A stretch of DNA of 64,000 nucleotides from an uncultured Acetatifactor sp. (GCA_947586055.1 CANPXL010000005.1:1-64000); one strand, 5' to 3'; positions 53,943 to 63,801 are shown, counted from the stretch's first letter. Numbers and translations: made by a program. Notes: generated by a model not told the origin, from the sequence alone.

Positions 53943-54857
53943 ATGGCGCAGAAAACCGTATACTGGCATCTGCCGGGCTTCTGTTATTTCAGACAGCTCA
54001 ATCTGGCGATGATTACGCTGATGAAGGAATACCAAAACTGCTTCCGGCCGGGATACAGGATCGGTTCGGTCTACGGCACGTTCCCGGGCGCGATCTGGAA
54101 CGGTGGAAGAGCGGTGATGGGACTCGCCGGGAAAAGGGAGATCGAGGGTACCTTAAAGCTTTATAACAGCAGGGGCGTCCCCGTGCGGTTCACGTGGACA
54201 AACTCCGTTCTGGAGGAAAAACATGTCTACGATACCTATTGCAACCTGATCATGCGTCTGGCGGACAACGGGATGAATCAGGTTCTGGTAAACGTTCCGG
54301 TTCTGGAAGCGTACATCCGCAGGGAATATCCGGGCTATAAGCTGATCTCATCCACCACAAAGCGGATCAACGAGACAGGGGGGGTTCTTAAGGAGCTGGA
54401 GAAGGATTATTTTCTCGTCGTGCTGGACTACGACTTAAACCATGACGAGAAGACCCTTGCCGCCATCGAGCCGAAGGCGGACAGGGTGGAGATCCTTGTG
54501 AACGAGGTCTGTTCTCCGGGCTGTCCCCTGCGGGCGGAGCACTACGCCCAGCAGTCCAGAGCCCAGCTGGAGTTCGATGTAAGCGACCTCTTCCACTGCC
54601 CGAATTCCAATCAGCAGAAGGATTTTGCCGAGTGCATGAAGCGTCCCGCGTTTATCTCTAACGAGGAGATCGGAAGCTATATTGACAGGGGATTCGTCAA
54701 CTTTAAGATCGCCGGCCGGGGGATGCCTCAGAGCTATGTGTTCGACGCGTACCTGTACTTCCTCGTCAAGGAGGACCAGAGGGATTTCATCCGCAGAAGG
54801 GTGGGCGAGCTTCTGAAGCAGTACGCGCAGGCGCAGCGGCCCCGGCAGGGAAAATAA
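53943..54857 (+). CDS. U32/UbiU-like protein B (paralogue of A)
   Basis: This 304-residue protein is parallel to A: WHLPGFCYF, IWNGGRAVM, VRFTWTNSVLEEK, YCNLIMRLADNGMNQVL, VVLDYDLNHD, EVCSPGCPLRAEHY, LFHC and FVNFKIAGRG. It shares the C-x3-C-P-x-R-x2-H-Y motif with A and keeps the HC cysteine. The gap to A is 22 bases, with AAGGAGG before the ATG, so the two are co-expressed and may form a heterodimer. Function is unknown; U32-like TIM barrel is an inference. Confidence 0.6.
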   Translation: MAQKTVYWHLPGFCYFRQLNLAMITLMKEYQNCFRPGYRIGSVYGTFPGAIWNGGRAVMGLAGKREIEGTLKLYNSRGVPVRFTWTNSVLEEKHVYDTYCNLIMRLADNGMNQVLVNVPVLEAYIRREYPGYKLISSTTKRINETGGVLKELEKDYFLVVLDYDLNHDEKTLAAIEPKADRVEILVNEVCSPGCPLRAEHYAQQSRAQLEFDVSDLFHCPNSNQQKDFAECMKRPAFISNEEIGSYIDRGFVNFKIAGRGMPQSYVFDAYLYFLVKEDQRDFIRRRVGELLKQYAQAQRPRQGK

Positions 54858-55101
54858 AGGGCGGAAAAGACAAAGCCGGAAAAGAAAAAAGGCCTGACGG
54901 CCAAAGCAGGGAAAGGCATAAGGCCGAACAGATAAAGACCGGGGAAAAAGTCCGAATAAAGCCGGGAAAGACAAAAGACGGGCGGACAAAAGACAAAGAC
55001 AGCAAGGATTGGGGAAAAGACCACAAGGATTAAAGAGCAAAAAACGGAAATACGTCCTACAATACTATCAGATTGTGTATCATGGAGGAGGAGCGGCTAT
55101 C
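54858..55101 (+). other. A/G-rich leader before the efflux operon
   Basis: About 180 bases after protein B are dominated by A and G, with repeated G-G-A-A-A-A-G-A-C-A-A-A-like blocks and few T. No convincing gene is seen. Near the end, TACAAT at about 55059-55064 could be a -10 box with a poor -35. The stretch resembles the leader before feoB in composition but not in exact sequence. Confidence 0.55.
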
Positions 55102-56175
55102 ATGTGGATGCGGGAGAAGGGCGTCTGGCTGAAGAGGATCGGCGCCTGCGGCGTTCTGGTTTTTCTGCTGTGCGGCTGCGGCCGGCAGGAGAAGCCGGAG
55201 GACGTCGTCATGGTGGAACAGGACGACGGCGGAGTCTCTTATGTGTTTGCAACGGCACAGCTGGGGGATGTGGTAAAAACGCAGAAAATCAACTGCAAAT
55301 ACCGGCAGGTTCAGGAGCAGGAGGTAACGTTCCCTCTGGGCGGCAGGATCGTGGACCGCGTCTATGTGGAAGAGGGGGATACCGTAAAGAAGGGCCAGCT
55401 TCTCGTGGAACTGTCCAGCAAGGATCTGCAGCGCAGGATCGAGGATCTGAAATACCGGATCAAGAGAAACGAACTGCTTCTGGGGTACCTGGACGCCGAG
55501 GAGGAGATTGCCATATCCGGGCTCTGGGTCAACACGGGGGGAAATGACGGGATCGACGCGGTGAAACAGCGGTACCGTTACAACCGGGAAGATTACACCG
55601 ACGCCCTTACGGCGGACCGGGAGGAACTGGAGCTGGCGCAGCAGGAGTTCCGCTCCAGCAGGATCTATGCGACCATGGACGGCATCGTATACGATATGAA
55701 GCAGGGTCTGGTTGGCTCCACGTCTCAGCTGGGCGAGAGCGTCATGACGGTGATGGATACTTCCGAGAGCCTGTTTGAGGCAAGCGAGCCGGAGGCGGCG
55801 GGTTATTTTCATGAGGGGGAGACGGTCCCCATGACGATCAATTTCGGAAACGGCGCAGGCGATTATCTGCTTCTTCCCTGCAGAATGGACGAATGGGGAG
55901 AAACGCAGCTCTTTGAAGTGTATGAGGGGCCGGAAAACGGCGCCACCGAGGTGGGAACTTCGGGGGTCATAACGGTGGTTGTGGACAGCAGGGAGAATGT
56001 GCTGACGGTGCCGCCCGCCGCGGTGAAAAGCGCTTCCGGCGACAGATATTATGTATATGTATTGGGCAGCGGAGATGTGCGGGAGGCAAGATGGGTGGAA
56101 ATCGGTCTGTTCGGCGACAGTCTCGTTGAGATTAAAAGCGGTCTGACGGAAGGGGAAAAGGTTATCTTAAAATGA
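55102..56175 (+). CDS. HlyD/MacA-like adaptor lipoprotein
   Basis: This 357-residue protein has a lipoprotein signal (LLCGC, cysteine about residue 24). A membrane-fusion adaptor fold follows: biotinyl-lipoyl-like half (VEEGDTVKKGQLLVELSSKDL, about 88-110), a helical hairpin (about 110-190), a second half (YATMDGIVYDMKQGLVG) and C-terminal beta domains (VPPAAVKS). In Gram-positive bacteria such proteins couple to FtsX-type ABC transporters. I chose ATG 55102; GGAGGAGG lies about 10 bases upstream. Its stop overlaps the next gene. Confidence 0.85.
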   Translation: MWMREKGVWLKRIGACGVLVFLLCGCGRQEKPEDVVMVEQDDGGVSYVFATAQLGDVVKTQKINCKYRQVQEQEVTFPLGGRIVDRVYVEEGDTVKKGQLLVELSSKDLQRRIEDLKYRIKRNELLLGYLDAEEEIAISGLWVNTGGNDGIDAVKQRYRYNREDYTDALTADREELELAQQEFRSSRIYATMDGIVYDMKQGLVGSTSQLGESVMTVMDTSESLFEASEPEAAGYFHEGETVPMTINFGNGAGDYLLLPCRMDEWGETQLFEVYEGPENGATEVGTSGVITVVVDSRENVLTVPPAAVKSASGDRYYVYVLGSGDVREARWVEIGLFGDSLVEIKSGLTEGEKVILK

Positions 56176-58385
56176 CGGTAAGGAGAGAAAGACGGCGCCC
56201 ATCCGGCGCGGGAAAAAGGCTGTGCGCCGCGCTGGCCTGTGCGGTTCTGGCGCAGGCGGGCTGCGGGCAGAAACAGGACGCGGGTCAGTGGCGGCCGGAG
56301 GATGTGGAGCTTCTGGAGCCCGTGGGCGTGACGGAGGTCTGTGAGCCCGTTGCCAGAAGGAATCTGTACGACGTAAACACCTATTACGGGCTGGTCTGCC
56401 CTTACGTGGAGGAATACCAGCTGGACGGGGCCTTTACGTTTGATTCCTACGAGGCGCTCCCCGGAGATCCGGTAAAAAAGGGAGACGTGCTGCTTCACGC
56501 GGATTATGAGGAGATCGACGAGCAGATCAAGGCCATGGAAGAAGAGATCGCCGAGATGGACGAGGCGTATCAGGAATTTCTGGAAGAGGACGGGAAAAGC
56601 CGGGAAAAGCCGCTGGGGGATCAGCGCGCGTACGGGCAGGCCCTGGAGAACCTTGAAAACGGCCCAAAGGAGGGAGATCCGGGCTATGACGCGTGGAAAA
56701 AGAGTTACGACGATCCGACGTGGGGACATGACGCGCTGGAAAGGCGGTACCGTCAGGCGACCCAAACGCTTCTTGAGTTGGATCAGGCCCTGAAGGAGAG
56801 GAAAGAACTGTATGAGCTGGATCGCGCGTATAAACTGCTGTGTCTGGAACGGGCCCGGGAGGATAAAAAGCTGGGAGCGTTAAACTCCGAAATGGACGGC
56901 TATGTGGCCGGATTAAACAGCGCAAGCGAGTTTTCCGGCTACTATAACTCCAACATGCTGTTTTCGGGAGATCAGGCGCCCAGCGGCGTCCCTCTGGTAG
57001 CGGTATGCGATCCTTCAAGACTTGAGATCCGCAGCCAGTATCTGACAAAGAACGCCTATCTGAGCGCGGAGGACGTCTACGCCATTGTGGGCGGAAAGCG
57101 TTACGAGGTGGAGTATTCCCCGATCGAGACGGCGGAGGAATACGAGCGGAAGAAACAGGAAAGCGGCGGGACGGTTTACGGCGTTTTCTACCCCCAGGGG
57201 GATACGCAGGATCTGACGCCGGGCGATTACGCCGTGATCGTCGTGGCGGGCAAGACGCGCAGGGATGTGCTCACGGTCCCCAACGACTCGCTGGTGAAGG
57301 AAGGGAACGACTCTTACGTCTATGTGCGTCAGGGGGACTCCTATAGTTACACCAGGGTGGAAGCGGGGATGAGCGACGGCGTGTACACGGAGATCCTCTC
57401 CGGACTGAAGGAGGGCGACCAGGTGCGCACGGAGCAGGCCGTGACGGCGGGCGAAAAAACCGTGAAAGTGGCGCGGGGCAGGCTGTGCACAAATTACGAG
57501 ACCACGGGCGTCCTCAGCTACCCCGACTCGTATTGGGTGGATAACCCCGTCGAATACGGAACCTGCTATTTTGTGAAAAATCTGGTTCATTCCCAGCAGG
57601 CCGTGAAGAAAGGCGACGTGCTGGCCGAGATCCGCGTGGTGCCGGATCAGGCCGAGATGGACCGAAAGGAGATGCAGCTTGCGAGGGAGAGGGAGAGACT
57701 GCAGGACCTGATCGACGAAAACGACGAGGAGAAGAACAAGGACGCCATCGAGGCAAGGCAGGAGACGATCCGGGATCTGGAGGAGGTGCTGGCGGACATG
57801 AAGGCCGACGCGGCGACGACGCAGATCGTCGCGCCAAGAGACGGCATTGTCAGAAGCATACGTTACTATGAGGAAAATTCGCTTATATGGCCGGGGGATT
57901 GGCTGTACTACATCGCGGACCAGAAGGTGATGTTTCTTCGGGTGACGAACACGGACGATCAGCTTGCCTATGGAAACACCGTGACGGTAAAGTACAAGGG
58001 CGCCGATCAGGCGCAGCACGAAGCCCAGGGGCAGGTCGTGACCGCCGGGGGAAGATCCCTGACGGGAGAGATGTATAACGGAGAGGTTCTGGTAAAGCTC
58101 CCTCAGGAAGATTTTGCCGCCATGGCGGATGTGTCCGAGGAAAGGGCGGGTTATATCTATGTCCCGGACACGAGCTTTAAGGTGAGCGCCGAGGTGCGCG
58201 TGATGGAGGATGTGCTTCTGGTGCCCCGGGAAGCCGTGACGGCGGTGGGAAATAACTGCTATGTGAAGGTGAAGCTTGAGACGGGCGGGATCCGGTATCA
58301 GAGCTTTCTGTCCGGCGGCGCGGACGGAGAAAACTACTGGGCGCTGGATGGTCTTACGGAAGGAATGGAATTATGTTTAGATTAA
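56172..58385 (+). CDS. Large adaptor lipoprotein with two HlyD-like modules
   Basis: This 737-residue protein has a basic N-terminus and lipobox AQAGC (cysteine about residue 31). It contains two adaptor modules. The first (about 60-430) has EALPGDPVKKGDVLLHADYEE, a helical hairpin and VPNDSLVKEG. The second (about 435-735) has NLVHSQQAVKKGDVLAEI, a hairpin and IVAPRDGIVRSIRYYEEN, ending in VPREAVTAVGNN. Usual adaptors have one module in 350-450 residues. It overlaps both neighbours (ATGA; 13 bases with the permease), so all are one operon. Confidence 0.83.
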   Translation: MTVRRERRRPSGAGKRLCAALACAVLAQAGCGQKQDAGQWRPEDVELLEPVGVTEVCEPVARRNLYDVNTYYGLVCPYVEEYQLDGAFTFDSYEALPGDPVKKGDVLLHADYEEIDEQIKAMEEEIAEMDEAYQEFLEEDGKSREKPLGDQRAYGQALENLENGPKEGDPGYDAWKKSYDDPTWGHDALERRYRQATQTLLELDQALKERKELYELDRAYKLLCLERAREDKKLGALNSEMDGYVAGLNSASEFSGYYNSNMLFSGDQAPSGVPLVAVCDPSRLEIRSQYLTKNAYLSAEDVYAIVGGKRYEVEYSPIETAEEYERKKQESGGTVYGVFYPQGDTQDLTPGDYAVIVVAGKTRRDVLTVPNDSLVKEGNDSYVYVRQGDSYSYTRVEAGMSDGVYTEILSGLKEGDQVRTEQAVTAGEKTVKVARGRLCTNYETTGVLSYPDSYWVDNPVEYGTCYFVKNLVHSQQAVKKGDVLAEIRVVPDQAEMDRKEMQLARERERLQDLIDENDEEKNKDAIEARQETIRDLEEVLADMKADAATTQIVAPRDGIVRSIRYYEENSLIWPGDWLYYIADQKVMFLRVTNTDDQLAYGNTVTVKYKGADQAQHEAQGQVVTAGGRSLTGEMYNGEVLVKLPQEDFAAMADVSEERAGYIYVPDTSFKVSAEVRVMEDVLLVPREAVTAVGNNCYVKVKLETGGIRYQSFLSGGADGENYWALDGLTEGMELCLD

Positions 58386-61189
58386 TGCTGCAGAAACTGA
58401 GGCATAAAAAATGGATGAACTGCTGTCTGCTTCTGGGGAGCATTCTGCTGATCGCCACCGTGGTCAGCTTCCCTCTGTATCAGACGGCCGCTTACGACAG
58501 GATGCTTCAGGACGAATTCAGGGACTATATTTCTTCGGAAGGGAAATGGCCCACGATGGCTTCCCTGCTGCATGTATCGAACAAGGACGCGGGCGGCGGC
58601 GCCATCTCGCGTGCGGAAAATCTGTTCGTCAATATGTGCGCCGACCTCGGCGTGACCCAGAAGGAGATCATCTATTACTATCTTCTGGACCCCGCGGCGG
58701 TTTCCTCCGCCATGGGCAGGAACGCCGTGGAGGGAGCGTCGCTCCAGCTTGGGATGCGGTCCAATCTGCCCGAACACGCGGAGATCCTGAGCGGTGAGAT
58801 GTATTCCGATACGGGACTGGCGGAGGACGGAAGCATCGAAGTCGTCGTCAGCGAGTCGGCGCTGGTGGAGATGAACCTTCTTGTGGGAGAGACGCTTGTT
58901 TTTCAGAACAGGCGCGACGCGGACGATCAGGAGATCCGGATCACCGTCACGGGCGTATTCGGGCAAAAGCAGCGCGGCGACGATTACTGGCAGGAGACGC
59001 CGGAGGAAATGACGAACGTCTGCCTGATGAACGAAGCGCTGTTCAGGAAGATGTTTACCGGGGAAAACGCCGGGAAATTCTCGATCACCTGCCGGTATTG
59101 CGTGCTGTTTGAGTACAGCGATATCAAGGCTTCCCAGGTGGACCGGCTGATAAAAAGGACGGACTATCTGACTCAGGAGAGTTCTTTCCGAAAAATCTTT
59201 AAGGAGCCGGATTACCGGAAGACCCTGGAAACTTACGTGAGAAAGCAGGACAGGATCCGGACCACGCTTTTGATTCTGCAGGTGCCCGTGCTGATCCTGC
59301 TGGGGGCGTTTCTGTTTATGATTTCGGGGCAGATGTACGAGATGGAGCGGAACGAGATTTCCGTGATCAAGAGCCGCGGCAGTTCCGGGGGCCAGATCTT
59401 AAGACTCTATTTTTACCAGAGCCTGTTTTTGACGCTGGTCGGCGGGGCGGTGGGAATCCCGCTGGGAGCCGTGTTCAGCATGATTCTGGGGTCCGCCAGC
59501 AATTTCCTGGAGTTTGACGGCAGCCGGACGCTGGAGGTGACCTATACGCCCCAGGCATGGATCTATGCGGCGGCGGCAATGCTGATCACGCTGCTTGTCA
59601 TTACGGTGCCCGCCATCCGGCACAGCCGCGTCACCATTGTAAACCTGAAGCAGCAGAAAGCGCTGAAGAAAAAGAGACTCTGGGAGAAGCTGTTTCTGGA
59701 CGTGATCCTGCTGGGCGTGTCTCTCTACGGATATTATAATTTCCGGAAAAGCGCCTCCGATCTGGGAAGCACCGTGCTCCGGGGCGAGTCGCTGGACCCG
59801 CTTCTGTACATAAGCTCGTCCCTCTTTATTCTGGGAATGGGCCTTCTGTTTTTGAGACTGCAGCCCTATCTCGTACAGCTGATCTATACCGTCGGCAAGA
59901 GGTTCTGGAAGCCGGCCAGCTACGCGTCCTTTATGGAAAACGCAAAAAACGGCAGAAAGCAGCAGTTTATCATGCTGTTTCTGATCATGACCATCGCGCT
60001 GGGCATGTACCACGCCACGGTGGCGCGGACGATCCTGAGAAACGCCGGAGACAATACGGAATATCTGGACGGGGCGGATGTGATCATAAAAGAAGTCTGG
60101 GTGGAGATGAAGGACCAGAACGGAAACGGCACGGGAAAGTACATCGAGCCGGACTTCACCAAGTACGCTTCCATGGAGGGAGCTGCGTCCTATACGAAGG
60201 TGCTCAATGAGACGGGGGCGTATTTTGAGAAGAAGGACGGCGAGACCGTCCGGTACAACGCGAATGTGATGGGGATTCACACAAAGGAGTTCGGCGGCCT
60301 CACATGGGTTGAGGGAGAGCTGAACCGGAAGCATTACTATGAATATCTGAACGAGCTTGCGGTGGAACAGCAGGGATTTCTGGTCTCCAGGAATTTTCAG
60401 ACCATACTGGGATACAAGCAGGGAGACTCCATCACGGTCCAGATCGACGTGAAGGGAGGACCGGCTTCCGTCACCGGAAAGATCGTGGATTTCTTCGACT
60501 ACTGGCCGGGGTACGCCAGCACGAAAACGGAGCTGAATCCCGACGGCACCACCTCCGTCAACGACAACTATACGGTGGTGGCGAACTACAGCCTTCTGCT
60601 TGACAAATGGGACCTGAGGCCCTATGAGGTATGGATCAGCCTGAAGGATGGATATGATTCCCAGTATGTGTATGACTGGATCCAGTCCGGCGACGTCCGC
60701 ATCACGAAGTATGTCAACCGGGCGGACGATCTGAAGGCGACGCTGGAGGATCCTCTGCTCCAGGGGACCAACGGCGTCCTGACCATGGGCTTTATGGTGA
60801 CGATCCTGCTCTGCGCGGTGGGATACCTGATCTACTGGATCATGTCGATTCGTTCCAGGGAGATGATTTTCGGCGTGCTGCGCGCCTGCGGGATGCACCG
60901 GGGCGAACTGATCCACATGCTGTTGAACGAGCAGATTTTCTCCGGCGTGTTCACGGTCCTTGCCGGAATCGGTATCGGGAAACTGGCTTCGTATCTGTTT
61001 GTTCCCATACTGCAGCAGGCTTATGCGGCTACGAATCAGGCGCTTCCCATGAAGCTTATCACCGAGGCTTCGGATATGATACGGCTGTATTTTGTGATCG
61101 CCGGCGTGATGGTCGTCTGTCTTATTGTGCTGATCCTGCTGTTGTTTAAGCTGAATGTGACCAAGGCTCTGAAACTGGGTGAGGAATAG
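58373..61189 (+). CDS. FtsX-type ABC transporter permease with 10 membrane helices
   Basis: This 938-residue protein has a helix at about 17-38, an outside domain (about 40-295), and six helices at about 300-320, 347-370, 395-415, 440-458, 480-500 and 538-560. A second large outside domain (about 565-795) precedes three helices at about 805-830, 860-885 and 905-930. ISVIKSRGSSGGQILRLY and MIFGVLRACGMHRGELIHML are the conserved ATPase-coupling segments. This is the MacB/BceB-like mechanotransmitter architecture. It has two ATPase genes after it. Confidence 0.9.
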   Translation: MFRLMLQKLRHKKWMNCCLLLGSILLIATVVSFPLYQTAAYDRMLQDEFRDYISSEGKWPTMASLLHVSNKDAGGGAISRAENLFVNMCADLGVTQKEIIYYYLLDPAAVSSAMGRNAVEGASLQLGMRSNLPEHAEILSGEMYSDTGLAEDGSIEVVVSESALVEMNLLVGETLVFQNRRDADDQEIRITVTGVFGQKQRGDDYWQETPEEMTNVCLMNEALFRKMFTGENAGKFSITCRYCVLFEYSDIKASQVDRLIKRTDYLTQESSFRKIFKEPDYRKTLETYVRKQDRIRTTLLILQVPVLILLGAFLFMISGQMYEMERNEISVIKSRGSSGGQILRLYFYQSLFLTLVGGAVGIPLGAVFSMILGSASNFLEFDGSRTLEVTYTPQAWIYAAAAMLITLLVITVPAIRHSRVTIVNLKQQKALKKKRLWEKLFLDVILLGVSLYGYYNFRKSASDLGSTVLRGESLDPLLYISSSLFILGMGLLFLRLQPYLVQLIYTVGKRFWKPASYASFMENAKNGRKQQFIMLFLIMTIALGMYHATVARTILRNAGDNTEYLDGADVIIKEVWVEMKDQNGNGTGKYIEPDFTKYASMEGAASYTKVLNETGAYFEKKDGETVRYNANVMGIHTKEFGGLTWVEGELNRKHYYEYLNELAVEQQGFLVSRNFQTILGYKQGDSITVQIDVKGGPASVTGKIVDFFDYWPGYASTKTELNPDGTTSVNDNYTVVANYSLLLDKWDLRPYEVWISLKDGYDSQYVYDWIQSGDVRITKYVNRADDLKATLEDPLLQGTNGVLTMGFMVTILLCAVGYLIYWIMSIRSREMIFGVLRACGMHRGELIHMLLNEQIFSGVFTVLAGIGIGKLASYLFVPILQQAYAATNQALPMKLITEASDMIRLYFVIAGVMVVCLIVLILLLFKLNVTKALKLGEE

Positions 61190-61203
61190 ACCGGAGGGAC
61201 GGT

Positions 61204-61908
61204 ATGAGCGAAAAAAACTATGTGATCGAGGTAAACGGGGTAAGCCGGATCTTTCCCGTTCCGGGGGGCGAATTTCAGGCGCTGAAGGATATTAACACGG
61301 CCGTCCCCCAGGGGAATCTGGCGATTCTGAAGGGGCGTTCCGGCTCGGGAAAGACGACGCTGATGAATATTATCGGCGCGCTCGACGAGCCCACTTCCGG
61401 CACGGTGAGCATCAACGGACGGCTGCTGGCGAAGATGTCCGAACGGCAGCGGGAGGACTTAAGGCGCAGGGAGATGGGCTTCGTGTTTCAGGCGGTGTCT
61501 CTGATCCCTACCATGAACGCGTTCCAGAACGTGGAGTTTTCCATGCGGCTGGCCGGGATCCGTCCCGGGCGGGAGAGAGATAAGAGGGTGGAGGAATGTC
61601 TGAGCATGGTGGGGCTGGGAAACCGGGCGCGCCACATGCCTGCGGAGATGTCGGGCGGCGAACAGCAGAGAATCGCCATCGCCAGAGCCATTGCGCACAG
61701 ACCACGCCTGATCCTGGCGGATGAGCCTACGGCGGAGCTTGACAGCGCCATGGGCGCGCAGGTGACCATGCTGTTTCAGGAGATGACGCGAAAAGAAGGA
61801 ATCACCATTCTGATGACGACCCATGACGTGGGCCTGATGGACGCCGGGGATATGATCATAGAGCTGGAGGCCGGCAGACAGGTCCACGGAGACGGGGAGA
61901 AGGAGTAA
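61204..61908 (+). CDS. ABC transporter ATPase (first of pair)
   Basis: This is a 234-residue MacB/LolD-type nucleotide-binding subunit: Walker A GRSGSGKTT, Q-loop FVFQAVSLIPTMNAFQNV, signature MSGGEQQRIAIARAIAH, Walker B LILADEPTAELD and switch H in MTTHD. It lies 14 bases after the permease gene, with GGAGGGACGGT before the ATG, and pairs with the next ATPase. Confidence 0.95.
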   Translation: MSEKNYVIEVNGVSRIFPVPGGEFQALKDINTAVPQGNLAILKGRSGSGKTTLMNIIGALDEPTSGTVSINGRLLAKMSERQREDLRRREMGFVFQAVSLIPTMNAFQNVEFSMRLAGIRPGRERDKRVEECLSMVGLGNRARHMPAEMSGGEQQRIAIARAIAHRPRLILADEPTAELDSAMGAQVTMLFQEMTRKEGITILMTTHDVGLMDAGDMIIELEAGRQVHGDGEKE

Positions 61909-61911
61909 GCG

Positions 61912-62799
61912 ATGCCTGAAAATATGATACAGGCGGAAGGCCTGGTTAAGATCTATAAGTCAAAGGAGACGGAGGTTCTGGCCCTGCAGGGGCTGGATCT
62001 GACGGTGGAGGAAGGGGAGCTGACCGCCATCATCGGCAACAGCGGCAGCGGCAAGTCCACCTTCTTAAATATGATCGGCGGACTTGACCGGCCCAGCGCA
62101 GGTTCCCTGACCGTGGGCGGGAAAAACCTCTTTACCATGACGGAAAAACAGCTTGTGCTTTACAAGAGGGACACAGTGGGTTTTGTGTGGCAGAACAACG
62201 GGCGCAATCTGGTTCCCTTTCTGACCGTTCTGGAAAACGTGATGATGCCCATGAGCATCTCCGGCACCTCGAAGCGCAGGGAGAAGGCCCTTCAGCTTCT
62301 TGAGATGGTGGGGATGGCCCATAAGAAATCAAGCCGGATGAACATGCTCTCCGGCGGCGAACAGCAGAGGGTAGCCATCGCCATCGCCCTTGCCAATTCT
62401 CCGAAGCTGCTGCTGGCGGACGAACCTACGGGAAGCGTGGACGTGAAGACGGCAAACTATATCTTTGATATCTTTACGGAGCTGAACAAGTCGGGCCAGA
62501 CGATCCTGATCGTCACCCACGACGTGGCGCTGTCGAAGAAGGTACGGCGCGTTGTGGCGATCCGGGACGGCAAGATCAGCAGCGAGCGTGTGCTGAAGGA
62601 GGCTTATGCGGAACGGTTGAAGGAGACCTCCATCGACTGGCGAAAGGAAGACACTCAGGAGGAATACGCCATTATGGACAAGGCGGGACGGGTTCAGATC
62701 CCTTCCGATCTGCTGGAGTCCATGGGGCTGTCCGGAAACAAGGTAAAGATCGCTCTGCAGGACGGAAAGGTGGTCATCAGCGGACCGGATCAGAAATAA
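61912..62799 (+). CDS. ABC transporter ATPase with a C-terminal AbrB/SpoVT-like domain
   Basis: This is a 295-residue ATPase with Walker [10 protein letters not shown], signature [15 protein letters not shown], Walker [13 protein letters not shown] and switch VTHD. The ATPase core ends near 215. After a linker (about 218-248), residues about 253-292 read [19 protein letters not shown] then [16 protein letters not shown], the pattern of a SpoVT/AbrB swapped-hairpin domain (G-R-x-x-I-P). That domain normally binds DNA as a dimer. It follows the first ATPase by 3 bases. The tail could be a structural add-on rather than DNA-binding. Confidence 0.88.
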   Translation: MPENMIQAEGLVKIYKSKETEVLALQGLDLTVEEGELTAIIGNSGSGKSTFLNMIGGLDRPSAGSLTVGGKNLFTMTEKQLVLYKRDTVGFVWQNNGRNLVPFLTVLENVMMPMSISGTSKRREKALQLLEMVGMAHKKSSRMNMLSGGEQQRVAIAIALANSPKLLLADEPTGSVDVKTANYIFDIFTELNKSGQTILIVTHDVALSKKVRRVVAIRDGKISSERVLKEAYAERLKETSIDWRKEDTQEEYAIMDKAGRVQIPSDLLESMGLSGNKVKIALQDGKVVISGPDQK

Positions 62800-62806
62800 G
62801 ACGCTT

Positions 62807-63730
62807 TCAGGAAACGATGGCGCGGCTGTTTTTTGCCCGGTACTCCGAAGGGGAGCAGTTCTTCTGCTGGCGGAATACGCGGTTGAAGGTGGAAATGCTG
62901 GGAAAGCCGGACTGCATTGCAATTTCCGTGATGGAGAGATCCGGCTGTTCCAGAAGGTCCTCCGCAACCTTGATCCGTCTGCGGCAGATGTAGGAACAGA
63001 AGCTGTATCCCGTGTATTGCTTGAACAGCCGGGAAAAATGATATTTGCTGAAGCCGGTGGCGCAGGCGGCCTGCTCCAGCGTGAAATTGTCCATGTAGTG
63101 GGCGTCTATGTATTCCATGATGTCGTTGAATTTGCTGACGTACTCCCGCTGTTTGTAGGATCTTGTGCTGGGGAAAAGGGAGCTGCAGTTTACGCGGTCG
63201 TTTCCCAGTTTCACAAAAAGGTTTAATAAAAGAGAGAAAATGGTCAGCTCCGCAAATTCGTTTCTGCCGTAGTATTCGTTCCGGATCTGAAGCAGAATGC
63301 GGTAGATATCGTCGTAGATATGAGGATAGGTGGTCCGGGTGATGTACAGCGGGCCGTCCATCATGGACTGAAGGCTTGCGAACCCGTGGAGTCTGGCGAC
63401 GGAAGAGATATCCAGAAGGAAGACGTAACGCATGCCTGTCCGCGGCGCTTTCAGCGAATGGAGTTCGCCCGACGGGATGATGAGGATATCTCCGGGCATG
63501 AGGTGATAGGTCGTTTCGTCTATGACGGCGTCGTACCAGTTTTCCACAGGGACGATGATCTCCAGAGCGGTGTGCCAGTGGGCGTCGAAATCCGCATCCT
63601 GTTCGTTGCGCCAGATTCGGACGGCGGAGCTTAAGCGGTAGGACACCAGCTCCTGACTGCCCGGCTGTATGGTCCTTTTTCCGGGGAAATCACTGTTGAT
63701 GCTGTTGAAATTGACGGTTTCGTCAGTCAT
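62807..63730 (-). CDS. AraC-family regulator with cupin sensor domain
   Basis: This 307-residue protein has an N-terminal cupin-like sugar-sensing domain (about 35-110; HWHTALEIIVPVENW, LMPGDILIIPSGELHSLKAP) and a C-terminal double HTH (about 205-303; EQAACATGFSKYHFSRLFKQ, ITEIAMQSGFPSISTFNRVF). It is convergent with the efflux operon and divergent from the lipoprotein gene, which it may control. AGAGGTGAA precedes the ATG. Confidence 0.9.
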   Translation of the reverse strand: MTDETVNFNSINSDFPGKRTIQPGSQELVSYRLSSAVRIWRNEQDADFDAHWHTALEIIVPVENWYDAVIDETTYHLMPGDILIIPSGELHSLKAPRTGMRYVFLLDISSVARLHGFASLQSMMDGPLYITRTTYPHIYDDIYRILLQIRNEYYGRNEFAELTIFSLLLNLFVKLGNDRVNCSSLFPSTRSYKQREYVSKFNDIMEYIDAHYMDNFTLEQAACATGFSKYHFSRLFKQYTGYSFCSYICRRRIKVAEDLLEQPDLSITEIAMQSGFPSISTFNRVFRQQKNCSPSEYRAKNSRAIVS

Positions 63731-63801
63731 GGCAGATTCACCTCTATCCTGATTTTATCACTGAAGAAAGCAAAAGTAAACTATAAGAATGGAGTGGGAA
63801 A

